54,216 nt of DNA from positions 1 to 54,216 of the forward strand of contig CAIVQB010000045.1 in the NCBI GenBank assembly GCA_903907925.1. Reading direction: 5' to 3'. The DNA comes from an uncultured Verrucomicrobiota bacterium (GTDB lineage Bacteria; Verrucomicrobiota; Verrucomicrobiia; Limisphaerales; UBA9464). The translations under genes and the position numbers were made by a program. Below are positions 25,197-33,852 of this stretch, one piece after another. Position 1 is the first letter of the stretch, and each line of letters opens with the position of its first letter. The notes beneath the pieces were generated by a model. It made no database searches, was not told the DNA's origin, and worked only from the letters and a program-made list of their open reading frames with translations.

Positions 25197-26807
25197 ATGA
25201 ACATCATCAATCGCCGTTCGTTTCTATCCCACGCCTCGACGCTGGGAATCGGTGCTGCATTGGCCAGTCTGGTGGACATTCCGCTGGTCATGAAGCGCGT
25301 GCTCGCCGAGGGAGCCATCGGTCAGCCGGGACCGAACGGCCGCGTCAAGAAGCTGTTCTTCATCTTCCTGCGGGGCGCGAACGACGGCTTGAACACCGTC
25401 CTTCCGCTCGGCGATTCCGCCTACAGTGCGACCAACCGCAAATCGATTCTGATCGACTCGGATCCGGGACAGCCCTTTGCGGCGCACGGTCGCGCGCTGT
25501 TCCCGGTGAGTGGCCCCAGCACCGCAACATACGACTATGCGTACGGCCTGCCGCTCGGGAATGGATTCGCCGGATTGCACCCCGCCCTTAAGTTCCTCGC
25601 GCCGATCTACAATGCCGGTGAACTGGCGGTCCTTCACCGCGTCGGTTATCCCCGCCAGTCGCGCTCGCATTTTGATTCGCAGAACTATTGGGAGAATGGC
25701 ACCCCGAACAACAACCTGATCCAGGACGGACTGCTGTACCGGGCCATGGTGGAGTCCGGGCTTGCCAACAAACTCCCACTCACCGGAGTCAGCATCGGAT
25801 CCTCCCTGCCGCTCATCCTCCGTGGATCGAAGGCGGCGATGACCAATCTCACCGACCCGACCCGCTACAATCTCCTCGCCGTGCCCAATACCGCCGCCGG
25901 CAATCTCAAGGCCGACGCCGCACTCGCCGCCGCCGACCAGGCGCGGTTCGTCGACAAACGCGATCGCAACCTGCTCTCGCTCCAGTATCAAAATCTGGCC
26001 AGCACGCTCGATATCTTCGCCCATCTGGATTTCTCCGAGGCGGGCAACACCTTTGTCGACGACGAAGCCACCGATGGCGACCAGCCGTACTACCTTTTCC
26101 CGACCACCAACGAGAAGAACGGTGGTTACATCCGGGCCAAGGACACACAAAAGTACGTGGTCCCGACCAGCGCCTACGGTCACTTTCAGAATCTCAAGTC
26201 CGCGGCAATGGTGCTGAACAAGACCTCGGCGATCGTGGCCGGCGTGTCGATCGACGGCTGGGACACCCACAGCAAGCAGGGCGGCGCCACCGGAGCCCAG
26301 GCCAACCTCCTGCGCCGCGTCGGCTGGTCGGCCTATGCGCTGCAAAAGTATTTCAAGAAGTACGCCGACCAGTGCCGCTGGGAGGATCTGGTGGTCGTGA
26401 CGCTCAGTGAATTCGGCCGCACTTCGATCGAGAATTCCGACGGCGGAACCGATCATGCCGAGGCCAGCGCCATGCTGGTGGCCGGCGGCGGCATCAAGGG
26501 ATTCCAGGCCGACGCCCTCGGCGGGGTCAAACGCAGCGCGGTCTTCAACTGCGGCGGCGATGCCGATCCCATTCCCTGGCAGGTCGGCCCGACCGGCTCC
26601 ATGTTCCAGGCGCAGAGCCGTTATCTGAAGCGCAACACCGATTACCGCAGCGTGCTGGGAAAACTGATCCGCGATCACCTCGGTGCCACGCCGGATCAAT
26701 TGACGCGCATCATCCCCGGCTACGCGAACCCGGCGGAAAGCCTCGCCGCCCGCGGCATCCAGACCGCGGACAAGACCGAAATTATCGGCGAACCCGACCT
26801 GATCTGA
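25197..26807 (+). CDS. DUF1501 domain protein
   Basis: A 536-residue exported protein with a Tat-like leader (NRRSFLSHASTLGIGAALASL; RRSFL resembles the twin-arginine motif). The DUF1501 domain shows its characteristic blocks: KKLFFIFLRGANDGLNTVLPLGD, HPALKFLAPIYNAGELAVLHRVGYPRQSRSHFDSQNYWENG, VSIDGWDTH, and VTLSEFGRTSIENSDGGTDHAEASAMLVAGGGIKGF. The Asp-Gly, His and DHxxA residues resemble the alkaline phosphatase/sulfatase superfamily, so a hydrolase activity is plausible but unproven. It follows the DUF1800 gene by 44 bases and is surely co-transcribed with it. An inverted repeat after the stop may end transcription. Confidence 0.9.
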   Translation: MNIINRRSFLSHASTLGIGAALASLVDIPLVMKRVLAEGAIGQPGPNGRVKKLFFIFLRGANDGLNTVLPLGDSAYSATNRKSILIDSDPGQPFAAHGRALFPVSGPSTATYDYAYGLPLGNGFAGLHPALKFLAPIYNAGELAVLHRVGYPRQSRSHFDSQNYWENGTPNNNLIQDGLLYRAMVESGLANKLPLTGVSIGSSLPLILRGSKAAMTNLTDPTRYNLLAVPNTAAGNLKADAALAAADQARFVDKRDRNLLSLQYQNLASTLDIFAHLDFSEAGNTFVDDEATDGDQPYYLFPTTNEKNGGYIRAKDTQKYVVPTSAYGHFQNLKSAAMVLNKTSAIVAGVSIDGWDTHSKQGGATGAQANLLRRVGWSAYALQKYFKKYADQCRWEDLVVVTLSEFGRTSIENSDGGTDHAEASAMLVAGGGIKGFQADALGGVKRSAVFNCGGDADPIPWQVGPTGSMFQAQSRYLKRNTDYRSVLGKLIRDHLGATPDQLTRIIPGYANPAESLAARGIQTADKTEIIGEPDLI

Positions 26808-26810
26808 AGC

Positions 26811-26870
26811 AATTCAAAATGAGAAATGGAAAATTAAAAAGGCCGGTGCCTCGGGCCATTTTGAATTTTT
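26811..26870. terminator. Hairpin, possible terminator after DUF1501
   Basis: aattcaaaatg (26811-26821) can pair with cattttgaatt (26857-26867) around a gc-rich centre with ggcc on both sides, followed by tttt. The surrounding atgagaaatggaaaatta A-rich text stands out from the GC-rich neighbourhood. Confidence 0.5.
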
Positions 26871-26891
26871 CATTGATCATTCTTCATTGAT

Positions 26892-27644
26892 TCACCTCGG
26901 TCGGACGATCAGTTCCTCAATGATCGCCCGTGGCGGCAGTTCCAGGCAGAGCAGCACACAGTCGGCGATGTCCTCCGGTCGCATCATGCGCGCACGGGCC
27001 TCGGGATCGGGAACCACCGGACGCTTGTCGAGCAACGGCGTGTCGATGTCGCCCGGAAAAATGGCGCTGGCCCGGACGCCGCGACCGCGTTCCTCGGCGT
27101 TGATCGCCTGGGTGAGCCCGGCCAGACCGAATTTGCTGATCACATAGCCCGGCCCGGCTTTCGGTGAAGCCTGCTTTCCGGCATCCGAAACAATGTTGAC
27201 GATGGTGCCGGAACCCCGCAGCCGCATGCCGGGTAGAAACGCCTGCACGCAGTAATAGGCACCGTTAAGATTGGCGTTCATCATGCCGTGATAATCCTCC
27301 AGCGAGAGTACTTCGAGGGCGCGGCGCGGGGCGTTGGTTCCCGCTGCATTCACCAGAGCGTCCACCGAGCCAAACGCCGCAAGGATGGCGCGCCCGCTTA
27401 CGCCGACGGCAGAAGCATCACCGATGTCGCAGGGATAAATCTGTATTTGCGAACCCGGATGCGCGGCGAGTTTCGCGGTTTCCTTCAGCACCTCGGCCCG
27501 TCGGCCGATCAACGCGAGGTTCCATCCGCGGGCCGCCAGGGAAATGGCGACCGCCCGGCCCACACCGCTGCCGGCACCCGTGATGACCGCGGTGCGCTGG
27601 GTCGCGGTTGGAGTGGTGGCCGCGCCGGCGGAAGTCGATGACAT
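26892..27644 (-). CDS. Short-chain dehydrogenase/reductase (SDR)
   Basis: A 250-residue classical SDR. TAVITGAGSGVGRAVAISLAARG (about 18-40) is the cofactor loop (TGxxxGxG), followed by IGRR near 46-49, suggesting NADP(H). VNAAGTN corresponds to NNAG. The catalytic site is NIVSDAGKQASPKAGPGYVISKFG with Tyr-Val-Ile-Ser-Lys. The C-terminal IIEELIVRPR is the common ending of this SDR group. Substrate unknown. ATG 27644 removes 34 unrelated residues from the open frame. It is a single gene, convergent with DUF1501 and divergent from tRNA-Leu. Confidence 0.88.
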   Translation of the reverse strand: MSSTSAGAATTPTATQRTAVITGAGSGVGRAVAISLAARGWNLALIGRRAEVLKETAKLAAHPGSQIQIYPCDIGDASAVGVSGRAILAAFGSVDALVNAAGTNAPRRALEVLSLEDYHGMMNANLNGAYYCVQAFLPGMRLRGSGTIVNIVSDAGKQASPKAGPGYVISKFGLAGLTQAINAEERGRGVRASAIFPGDIDTPLLDKRPVVPDPEARARMMRPEDIADCVLLCLELPPRAIIEELIVRPR

Positions 27645-27854
27645 GGGTGGAAGGCTGTCCGAACCCGACGCCGGAATCCAGTCCGCGGTGCGAAAGGCCT
27701 CGAACCCGATGGGCGTTTCAGGTCGCAAAGACGGTCCGCTCCCCAATCGGATCAGCTCTTTTGCGGAGCCCCGCCGCGACCCAAACGCCGCCCGGGCTCC
27801 GATTAAAAACTTGTCCGGAGCGGCAGGGCTGCTATTTCACCGGCTCACGTGCGG

Positions 27855-27939
27855 GCGCCCGTGGCGGAATTGGCAGACGCGCTAGATTCAGGTTCTAGTG
27901 AGTAACATCGTACAGGTTCAAGTCCTGTCGGGCGCACCA
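27855..27939 (+). tRNA. tRNA-Leu (anticodon CAG)
   Basis: An 85-base class II tRNA with a long variable arm. Acceptor gcgcccg pairs with cgggcgc. The D arm is ggcggaattggcagacgc, and the anticodon stem ctaga/tctag encloses loop ttcaggt. The variable arm is tgagtaacatcgta-like, the T loop ggttcaagtcc is present, and CCA is encoded. A weak TTGTCC-N16-TATTTC lies upstream. Confidence 0.96.
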
Positions 27940-28089
27940 CTTTCAAGGAATCCCCAGCAAAACCGACGGTCTCGTGCGGACCGCATTGGGTTTTCGGGCG
28001 AGTTGAAGCCAATGAGAGGATCTACATTGGCGTCGTGGTCGCGGCACTTCCTGCTTGAGTTGAAGGGCGGTTGGATTCCACATCTTCGC

Positions 28090-29166
28090 ATGCATTTCCC
28101 CGGAATTCGGTTCGTCCGTTCGTCCTGTCTTCTGGCGGCACTTGTTTCAGCGTTGACGGCGTCGTCCGCCGCTGCGGCGGGTCCGGTGGGGACGTATCGG
28201 GAGAATCCAGGTTCCGACGGCGACGGACACCAGGTGGTGGGACCGGAGTACAAAATCGATCCGGATCTCACCGATCGCGGGAACCCGCAGGGAAAGCAGT
28301 TCGTCTTCAGCCTGCGGTTGGCCGACAGCAAAATCTTCCGCGGCGATGACACGACGCTCGAACCGGCCAAGAAGGCGGTGCGCACCGAACGGAAGATTTT
28401 CGTCTACATCCCCGCCGCCTATCGCGACGGCACCCCGGCCCCGGTCCTCGTGACCCATGACGGCCCGAGCCAGCTCAAGCTGGTGAGCCGAGCGCTGGAT
28501 AATCTGACGATTTCCAAGGATCCGAAGCGCAAGCTGCCGGCATTTCTGGTGATCGCGGTGGAGAACGGTGGCAACGACGGGAAGAACAGCGAGCGCGGGC
28601 TGGAGTACGATACGATGTCGGATCGCTACGCCCGGTTCATCAATGACGAAGTGTTTCCCGCGGTGCTGGCGAATGCCGACATCCGCGCGGCCTATCCCAA
28701 GCTGGCGATCACTTCCAATCCCTGGGGTCGCGCCACGATGGGTTGCAGTTCCGGCGGCGCGGCGGCGCTCACCATGGGTTGGTTCCGGCCCGATCTGTTC
28801 CGCCGGGTCATCGCCTATTCCGGCACGTTCGTGGACCAGCAGGACGACGACGCGGCGGAGGAGGCCAAGTTCCCGCTCGGCGCCTGGGAGTATCACTCCG
28901 GCATGAAGCTCATCGCGTCGAACGACAAGAAGCCGCTGCGCATTTTCACTCATGTCTCGGAGAACGACCTTCGTTCCAAGGATCCGGAATCGACCGCGCA
29001 CAACTGGGTGATGGCCGGCGAACGAACCGCGGCGGCGTTGAAGGAAAAGGGTTATCACTACCGCTTCGTCTTCAGCCGTGCCACCGGCCATTGCGATTCG
29101 CGGGTGTTCGAACTGACCCTGGCCGACACCCTGGTTTGGGTGTGGCACGGGTATCACGGCGAGTAG
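28090..29166 (+). CDS. Exported alpha/beta-hydrolase esterase (esterase D/enterochelin esterase-like)
   Basis: A 358-residue exported enzyme with a signal peptide (MHFPGIRFVRSSCLLAALVSALTASSAAAA). A short N-terminal beta part precedes the PF00756-type hydrolase domain. KIFVYIPAAYRDGTPAPVLVTHDG is the first core strand pair, and the nucleophile elbow is MGCSSGGAAAL (GxSxG, near residue 220). The acid Asp/Glu lies in the FTHVSENDLRS region, and the catalytic His is in SRATGHCDSRVF near 330. Family members hydrolyse acyl or siderophore esters; the substrate here is unknown. The open frame upstream overlaps tRNA-Leu; ATG 28090 is selected because it starts the signal peptide. Confidence 0.85.
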   Translation: MHFPGIRFVRSSCLLAALVSALTASSAAAAGPVGTYRENPGSDGDGHQVVGPEYKIDPDLTDRGNPQGKQFVFSLRLADSKIFRGDDTTLEPAKKAVRTERKIFVYIPAAYRDGTPAPVLVTHDGPSQLKLVSRALDNLTISKDPKRKLPAFLVIAVENGGNDGKNSERGLEYDTMSDRYARFINDEVFPAVLANADIRAAYPKLAITSNPWGRATMGCSSGGAAALTMGWFRPDLFRRVIAYSGTFVDQQDDDAAEEAKFPLGAWEYHSGMKLIASNDKKPLRIFTHVSENDLRSKDPESTAHNWVMAGERTAAALKEKGYHYRFVFSRATGHCDSRVFELTLADTLVWVWHGYHGE

Positions 29167-29254
29167 CCGGCGGGTTCGGGAAACGCCCGTCGAGGGCGAG
29201 ACCGAGGGTTAGTGGGTGAAGTCCTGATTCCAGACGGACGAAAGGGAGGGACGC

Positions 29255-30118
29255 ATGCAGCGGCTTTCGATCGATCGAAGACGGCACGGTCAGGCGTTTA
29301 CGCTGATCGAACTCTTGGTCGTCATCGCGATCATCGCGATTCTGGCGGCGATTCTGTTGCCGGCGCTTTCTGCGGCGCGGCAGAAGGCCTATCAGGTCGT
29401 TTGCATCGGCAACCAGAAACAGCAGTCACTCGCGCTGTCGATGTACCGGCTCGACAATCAGGGGTTGTTTCCGGAGACGGAAGAGGGCGGAATTATGTTT
29501 GGAACCGATCTGCAGGGGGTTTTTCGTTCCACTTGGATTGTTTGGGCGGGAGCGTTGCAGGCATTCGTCCCGGTGGATTCGAAGGGAGCACGAGTATTCC
29601 CGATGGACGTGAGTGCTGTGGCTCCCTATTTCGGTGGGCGAATCCCCATGTTGCTGCTGACCTGTCCGGCGGATCGGTTCTTGCTACGGGCCGTTCAAAA
29701 CCAGATTCCGATCACTGCGGTGCAACCGGGTCGCCTGCTGACTGACTTCATCTTTCCGTTCAGTTATCACCTTTCCTACGGCGGGGGCGACGTTGACGGT
29801 CGAGGTGTCTACGTGTCTCACGGAATGGCTTCAATTCCACCAGACTATTATCAGGGGACGATTTCCCAGTATCGAGACACCCAGATCTCGAACCCTTCGG
29901 ACAAGATCATGCTGGCAGAGTTGCGGCCGCCTTGGGAATTGCCTCCGGGGCAGGACCTGCCCTACGCCGTAGAATCCTCATGGAATTGGGACAGACGACC
30001 GCCGCTCTTTGCCATCCGTCATCGGGGGCGATCCATCGCTGCGTTTGCCGATGACCACGTCGAGCGGGTCCAGCCCGTGTTTGGGACGCTGCGGGAGCAC
30101 TACGACCCGAGTTTTTGA
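29255..30118 (+). CDS. Pseudopilin-like protein with prepilin leader
   Basis: A 287-residue protein. The leader [14 protein letters not shown] precedes [24 protein letters not shown], a canonical prepilin cleavage and methylation site with membrane helix. The mature domain ([43 protein letters not shown]) follows the DUF1559-like plan. The C-terminal H-X9-D motif reads [17 protein letters not shown], with Asp replacing the usual Gly, unlike the two other pseudopilins of this window. It is a single gene between the esterase and the FkbM methyltransferase on the same strand, 75 bases before the latter. The start ATG is immediately followed by the basic leader, and ggaggg lies about 8 bases upstream, so this start is well supported. 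Confidence 0.87.
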   Translation: MQRLSIDRRRHGQAFTLIELLVVIAIIAILAAILLPALSAARQKAYQVVCIGNQKQQSLALSMYRLDNQGLFPETEEGGIMFGTDLQGVFRSTWIVWAGALQAFVPVDSKGARVFPMDVSAVAPYFGGRIPMLLLTCPADRFLLRAVQNQIPITAVQPGRLLTDFIFPFSYHLSYGGGDVDGRGVYVSHGMASIPPDYYQGTISQYRDTQISNPSDKIMLAELRPPWELPPGQDLPYAVESSWNWDRRPPLFAIRHRGRSIAAFADDHVERVQPVFGTLREHYDPSF

Positions 30119-30192
30119 TCGAAGAACGGTCGCGGGTCATCAATTCTTCGGACCGGTAACCGGTTCCCGGTCCCAAGCTGATTTCCATTCCA

Positions 30193-30918
30193 ATGGCGCT
30201 GATCACGAAGATGAAATTGCGGAAGGTGTGGTTTTCCGCGCGGCATCCCCGTTGCTGGAAACCGCTGATGCGCGGGGTCGCGCCGACGCTGGAGCATCTC
30301 GACGTGATCCGCGGCATTGCCTGTGACCGCCTGATCGATGTCGGTGCCAATCGCGGCCAGTTTTCGCTGCTATTCCGGGTCCTGCATCCGACCACACCGA
30401 TCGACGCCTTCGAACCATTGCCCGGCGAGGCGGCCGTGTATCGCGCCGTTTTTTCCGGGGACGCTCGGACGGTTCTTCACCCTTGCGCGCTCGGTGAAAC
30501 GGCCGGCACGGCCACCCTGCACGTCAGCCGGAAGGCGGACAGTTCCTCGCTGTTGCCCATTGGTGAACTGCAATCGTCGCTCTTTCCCGACACCGATGAA
30601 GTGGGCGTGCAGACGGTCCCGGTCTCGACGCTGGATGCCGAGGAGGCGGTGTGGAGTTCGTCGCGCGAGGCTTTGTTGAAACTTGATGTGCAGGGCTTCG
30701 AGATGTCGGTGTTGAAGGGCGCCCGCCGCGCACTCCGTCATTGTCGTCATGTCTATGCGGAATGCTCCACGCTGGCGCTGTATCAGGGCCAGGCGCTGTA
30801 TCCGGAGGTGGAGGCGTTTCTCCGCGCGGAAGGGTTCGCCGTCCGTCAACGGGTCAACGATCAGATGTCGGAGGGCGGATTGGTCCAGGCCGATTATCTG
30901 TTCACGCGCATCGGTTGA
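30193..30918 (+). CDS. FkbM family SAM-dependent methyltransferase
   Basis: A 241-residue methyltransferase. RLIDVGANRGQFSLLFR (about 45-61) is motif I that binds S-adenosylmethionine. IDAFEPLPGEAAVYRAVF gives the acidic end of beta2. The FkbM-specific LLKLDVQGFEMSVLKGARRAL stretch is near 157-177. FkbM enzymes O-methylate sugars or polyketides, so this one may decorate the surface polysaccharide made from the cluster at 35845-48011. That cluster is 5 kb away with mutL between them, so the link is weak. ATG 30193 follows a gap of 74 bases after the pseudopilin gene. Confidence 0.88.
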   Translation: MALITKMKLRKVWFSARHPRCWKPLMRGVAPTLEHLDVIRGIACDRLIDVGANRGQFSLLFRVLHPTTPIDAFEPLPGEAAVYRAVFSGDARTVLHPCALGETAGTATLHVSRKADSSSLLPIGELQSSLFPDTDEVGVQTVPVSTLDAEEAVWSSSREALLKLDVQGFEMSVLKGARRALRHCRHVYAECSTLALYQGQALYPEVEAFLRAEGFAVRQRVNDQMSEGGLVQADYLFTRIG

Positions 30919-31007
30919 ACGGAACCCGGGGGTGCAACGATTCAGTCAAATCCGGCCTTTGAACGCGTTTTAAAGTGCCGGTCCTTCGGAGTGAGGCTCC
31001 ACCTCTC

Positions 31008-31197
31008 CCGCCAAGCAATCTCCCTCCCCTCCATTTGGAATGGAGGCGAGGGCTAGAGAGAGGCGGTGCAGCCGTGTCTTCGCGGTCTCCTGCAATCCGG
31101 CGTAGGCGAAATGACACCGTCGGTCTGCTCCGCTCAGCTCCCCTCACCCTGGCCCTCTCCCCACTCCGCGGGGCGAGGGAAGTCGTCGGGGAGAGGC
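31008..31197. repeat. 190-bp direct repeat, unit 1
   Basis: It matches 31261-31450 without gaps, with about 11 differences in 190 positions (about 94 percent). It contains cctccat...atggagg and a ccctctcccc...cggggcgaggg palindrome. The whole gap 30919-31565 has no plausible gene; open frames across it simply read the repeats. Confidence 0.85.
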
Positions 31198-31260
31198 CCG
31201 AACTCAGATCGGGATTCTGCACAGCGGTTTGCCTTCATGTCGGAACCGATTGTCGGCACG

Positions 31261-31450
31261 CCGCCAAGCAATCTCCCTCGCCTCCATTCGGGATGGAGGC
31301 GAGGGCCGGGGAGAGGCGGTGCAGCCGTGTCTTCGCGCTCTCCTGCAATCCGGCGTAGGCGAGATGACACGGTCAGTCTGCTCCGCTCAGCTCCCCTCAC
31401 CCTGGCCCTCTCCCCGCTCCGCGGGGCGAGGGAAGTCGTCGGGGAGAGGC
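31261..31450. repeat. 190-bp direct repeat, unit 2
   Basis: Second copy, 253 bp downstream of the first, with 63 bp of unique sequence between. Here the inner palindrome is perfect (ccccgc-tcc-gcgggg), while unit 1 has a mismatch in it. Confidence 0.85.
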
Positions 31451-31565
31451 GGCGCTCCACGGTCACTGTTGCGCGGCTGCCGCCGGGCTGGGTTTCTTGG
31501 GAATTCGACGGGGAAATCGCGGGCAATTCTGTCGCAGGTAACTGTGTCAACAGAAGCGTCCCGGT

Positions 31566-33578
31566 TTAACCCGTCCGCCCGAATTTTTTCTCCAGTTCGC
31601 GCCAGCCCATTTCGATCAGGGTGGGGCGTCCGTGTGGACAGGTGTAGGGCATGGTGCAGCGGCGGAGATCGTCCACCAGTCGTTCCAGTTCACGGCCGGC
31701 GAGGGGATCATTGGCCTTCACGGCGTGACGGCAGACGGTCTTTGCGACCACGTCCTCGCCGAGACGCACTGAATTCACACCGGTGCCGGCGGCCTTGAGT
31801 GAATCCACCAGGCCGGTGACGAATTGCCGCGGCTGGCCGGCCTTCACAAACGGCGGAAGGGCATCGAGCAGGAAGGTGCGTTCTCCAAATTCGCGCAGGC
31901 CGACACCGAGACGCGAAAGAGTGTCCAGATGATCGCGGAGAAAGGCGGCGTCACGTGGGGGCAGTTCGACCGTTTCGGGAAGGAGCAATCGTTGCGAGGC
32001 AGCCTGGCCGTCGGCTTCCAATCGCGCCAACATTTGCTCGAACAGGATTCGCTCGTGCGCCGCGTGCTGGTCCAGCAACACCATGCCGCGGTCGGATTCC
32101 AGGACCACATACAGCCGGCCGATCACGCCCACGATGCGCAGCGGGACATGCAACAGCGGGATCGCGCCCGCCGGGACGAAGGATTCGCGACCCACGGCCG
32201 GAATTGGACCCGATGCCGGCGTTGGCACTGCGGGTCGGTGTTCGGAAACGGATGGCGAAGTGGATGGTGCGTTCGCCGCCGCTGGGGTCGATGGAGGCGG
32301 TGTCCGAATGGAAACCGACTCGGCGGCGGGTGCATTCGGAACGGGATTCGGAGGCAAAGCCGGTTGCGGTGGCTGCCGGTGCAGTGCGGATGGCGCGGGC
32401 GTCGGTGTGAGTTCGAGGGCTGCCTGAATGGGTGCTGGCGTTGCTGAAGTCGGGGCAGGTGAAACGGCACCGGCTGCGGGTCGGGCTTCCACCGGACCCT
32501 GGTCGTGAAAACGAAGGAGCGTTTCCCGCACCGCTCGGGCCACCAGTCGGCGGATGGCGGGTTCCTCGCGAAAACGGACCTCGCGCTTTTGCGGATGGAC
32601 ATTGACGTCGACCGCCGCCGGATCGAGTTCGATGAACAGGCAGCAGACCGGATACCGCCCCTTCATCAGGGAAGTGTGATAGCCTTCCATCAGGGCGAAG
32701 TTCAGTCCGCGATTGTCGACCGGACGCCGGTTGACGAACAAATGTTGTTCATCGCGCGTGCTGCGCGAAACGCCGGGAGCACCGATGAATCCCCAGACCC
32801 GCACCGGCGAGACGGGACGGCTGGTGGAATCGCCCGGGTGCAGGCCGGCGTCGAGATCGCGGGCTTCCTCGACCTGCGCGGTGAATTCCACCGGCAACAA
32901 TGGCATGTCGCCTCCCTGAATCTGATGCAGACGGCCGAGCAGCGCCTCGGTGCCGGAACCGATTTTCAACGCCGGGAACTGCCAGGCGACGCGGCCATCG
33001 ATCGAAAGTGTGAATCCGACGGCAGGCCAGGCCAGTGCGGCCAGCGTCAGGTATTGTTGGATGTGAGCCCGTTCGGTTTCCTCGGTGCGGAGAAATTTTC
33101 GGCGCGCGGGAAGGTTGAAAAACAACTGACGCACTTCGACGGCGGTCCCGGGCGGTGAGGCGGCGGCCTTAACCTCGAGGATTTTGCCGCCGTGGATCAC
33201 GATCTGGGTGGCTTCGACGATGGCGGGATCGTGCTCGCGGGTGGTGAGCGTGAACCGGCTGACGCTGGCGATGCTGGGAATCGCTTCACCACGGAATCCC
33301 ATGGTTTCAATGGCGGCGAGATCCTCCGCGCGGCGCAGCTTGGAGGTGGCGTGGCGTTCGAGGCAGAGCAGCGCGTCGTCGCGGCTCATGCCGACACCGT
33401 CATCGGCGACGCGGATCAGGCTCCGGCCACCGGCGCCGATCTCGACAACGATCCGCGTGGCGCCGGCATCGAGCGCGTTCTCCACCAATTCCTTCACCAC
33501 ACTGGCCGGCCGCTCCACGACCTCGCCCGCCGCGATTTGATTGGCGACGTGCTCCGGAAGGAGGCGGATGCGGTTCAC
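31566..33578 (-). CDS. mutL: DNA mismatch repair protein MutL
   Basis: A 670-residue GHKL ATPase. The N-terminal half has EVVERPASVVKELVENALDAGAT (ATP site Glu and Asn), DDGVGM, and RHATSKLRRAEDLAAIETMGFRGEAIPSIASVS. An Ala/Pro-rich linker spans about 365-455. The C-terminal dimerisation domain contains the endonuclease motif DQHA(x)2E(x)4E (DQHAAHERILFE, near 502-513) and TCPHGRPTLIEMG near 645. So this is a nicking-type MutL, as in most bacteria that lack MutH. No mutS is in the window. It is a single minus-strand gene. A family A hairpin lies upstream and the 190-bp direct repeats lie downstream. Confidence 0.96.
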   Translation of the reverse strand: MNRIRLLPEHVANQIAAGEVVERPASVVKELVENALDAGATRIVVEIGAGGRSLIRVADDGVGMSRDDALLCLERHATSKLRRAEDLAAIETMGFRGEAIPSIASVSRFTLTTREHDPAIVEATQIVIHGGKILEVKAAASPPGTAVEVRQLFFNLPARRKFLRTEETERAHIQQYLTLAALAWPAVGFTLSIDGRVAWQFPALKIGSGTEALLGRLHQIQGGDMPLLPVEFTAQVEEARDLDAGLHPGDSTSRPVSPVRVWGFIGAPGVSRSTRDEQHLFVNRRPVDNRGLNFALMEGYHTSLMKGRYPVCCLFIELDPAAVDVNVHPQKREVRFREEPAIRRLVARAVRETLLRFHDQGPVEARPAAGAVSPAPTSATPAPIQAALELTPTPAPSALHRQPPQPALPPNPVPNAPAAESVSIRTPPPSTPAAANAPSTSPSVSEHRPAVPTPASGPIPAVGRESFVPAGAIPLLHVPLRIVGVIGRLYVVLESDRGMVLLDQHAAHERILFEQMLARLEADGQAASQRLLLPETVELPPRDAAFLRDHLDTLSRLGVGLREFGERTFLLDALPPFVKAGQPRQFVTGLVDSLKAAGTGVNSVRLGEDVVAKTVCRHAVKANDPLAGRELERLVDDLRRCTMPYTCPHGRPTLIEMGWRELEKKFGRTG

Positions 33579-33683
33579 GCCGCGAGTCTAAGCCGGAACC
33601 GATGCCGTAGAAAAGGGCGTCCACCGTCGATTTACACCGGGGGACACGAATTCTGAGCCGGATGAATGCCGAAGTAACCTTAT

Positions 33684-33758
33684 GGACACGGATTTCTGAG
33701 GAGCGAATCGGATTCGGTTCATTCCGTTTCATTCGTGAAAATCCGTGCAATCCGTGTC
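33684..33758. repeat. Family A hairpin element between mutL and the ABC transporter gene
   Basis: It starts ggacacggatt (33684-33694) and ends aatccgtgtc (33749-33758), 10-bp complementary ends, with internal attcgtgaaaatccgtgcaa text. Related copies lie at 10281, 11191, 45205 and 52578. The remaining gap to the transporter start shows no gene. Confidence 0.65.
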
Positions 33759-33852
33759 GTTCATTCTGTTTCTGAATTCCGGCTGAGAGCCGCCCACGAA
33801 AATCGGAAGGATGCTGTGTCCCGGACGGTTGGGGTTTGTGCGCCGGAGGTTC

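Noticed and set aside
25224-26699. 491-residue minus-strand open frame opposite the DUF1501 gene
   Set aside because: Shadow of a high-GC coding region; the translation shows no domain order and the plus-strand product is clearly a DUF1501 protein.
30975-31798. Open frames in the 190-bp repeat region, up to 189 residues
   Set aside because: They read the repeat in several frames with Ser/Pro/Arg-rich output and run into mutL antisense.
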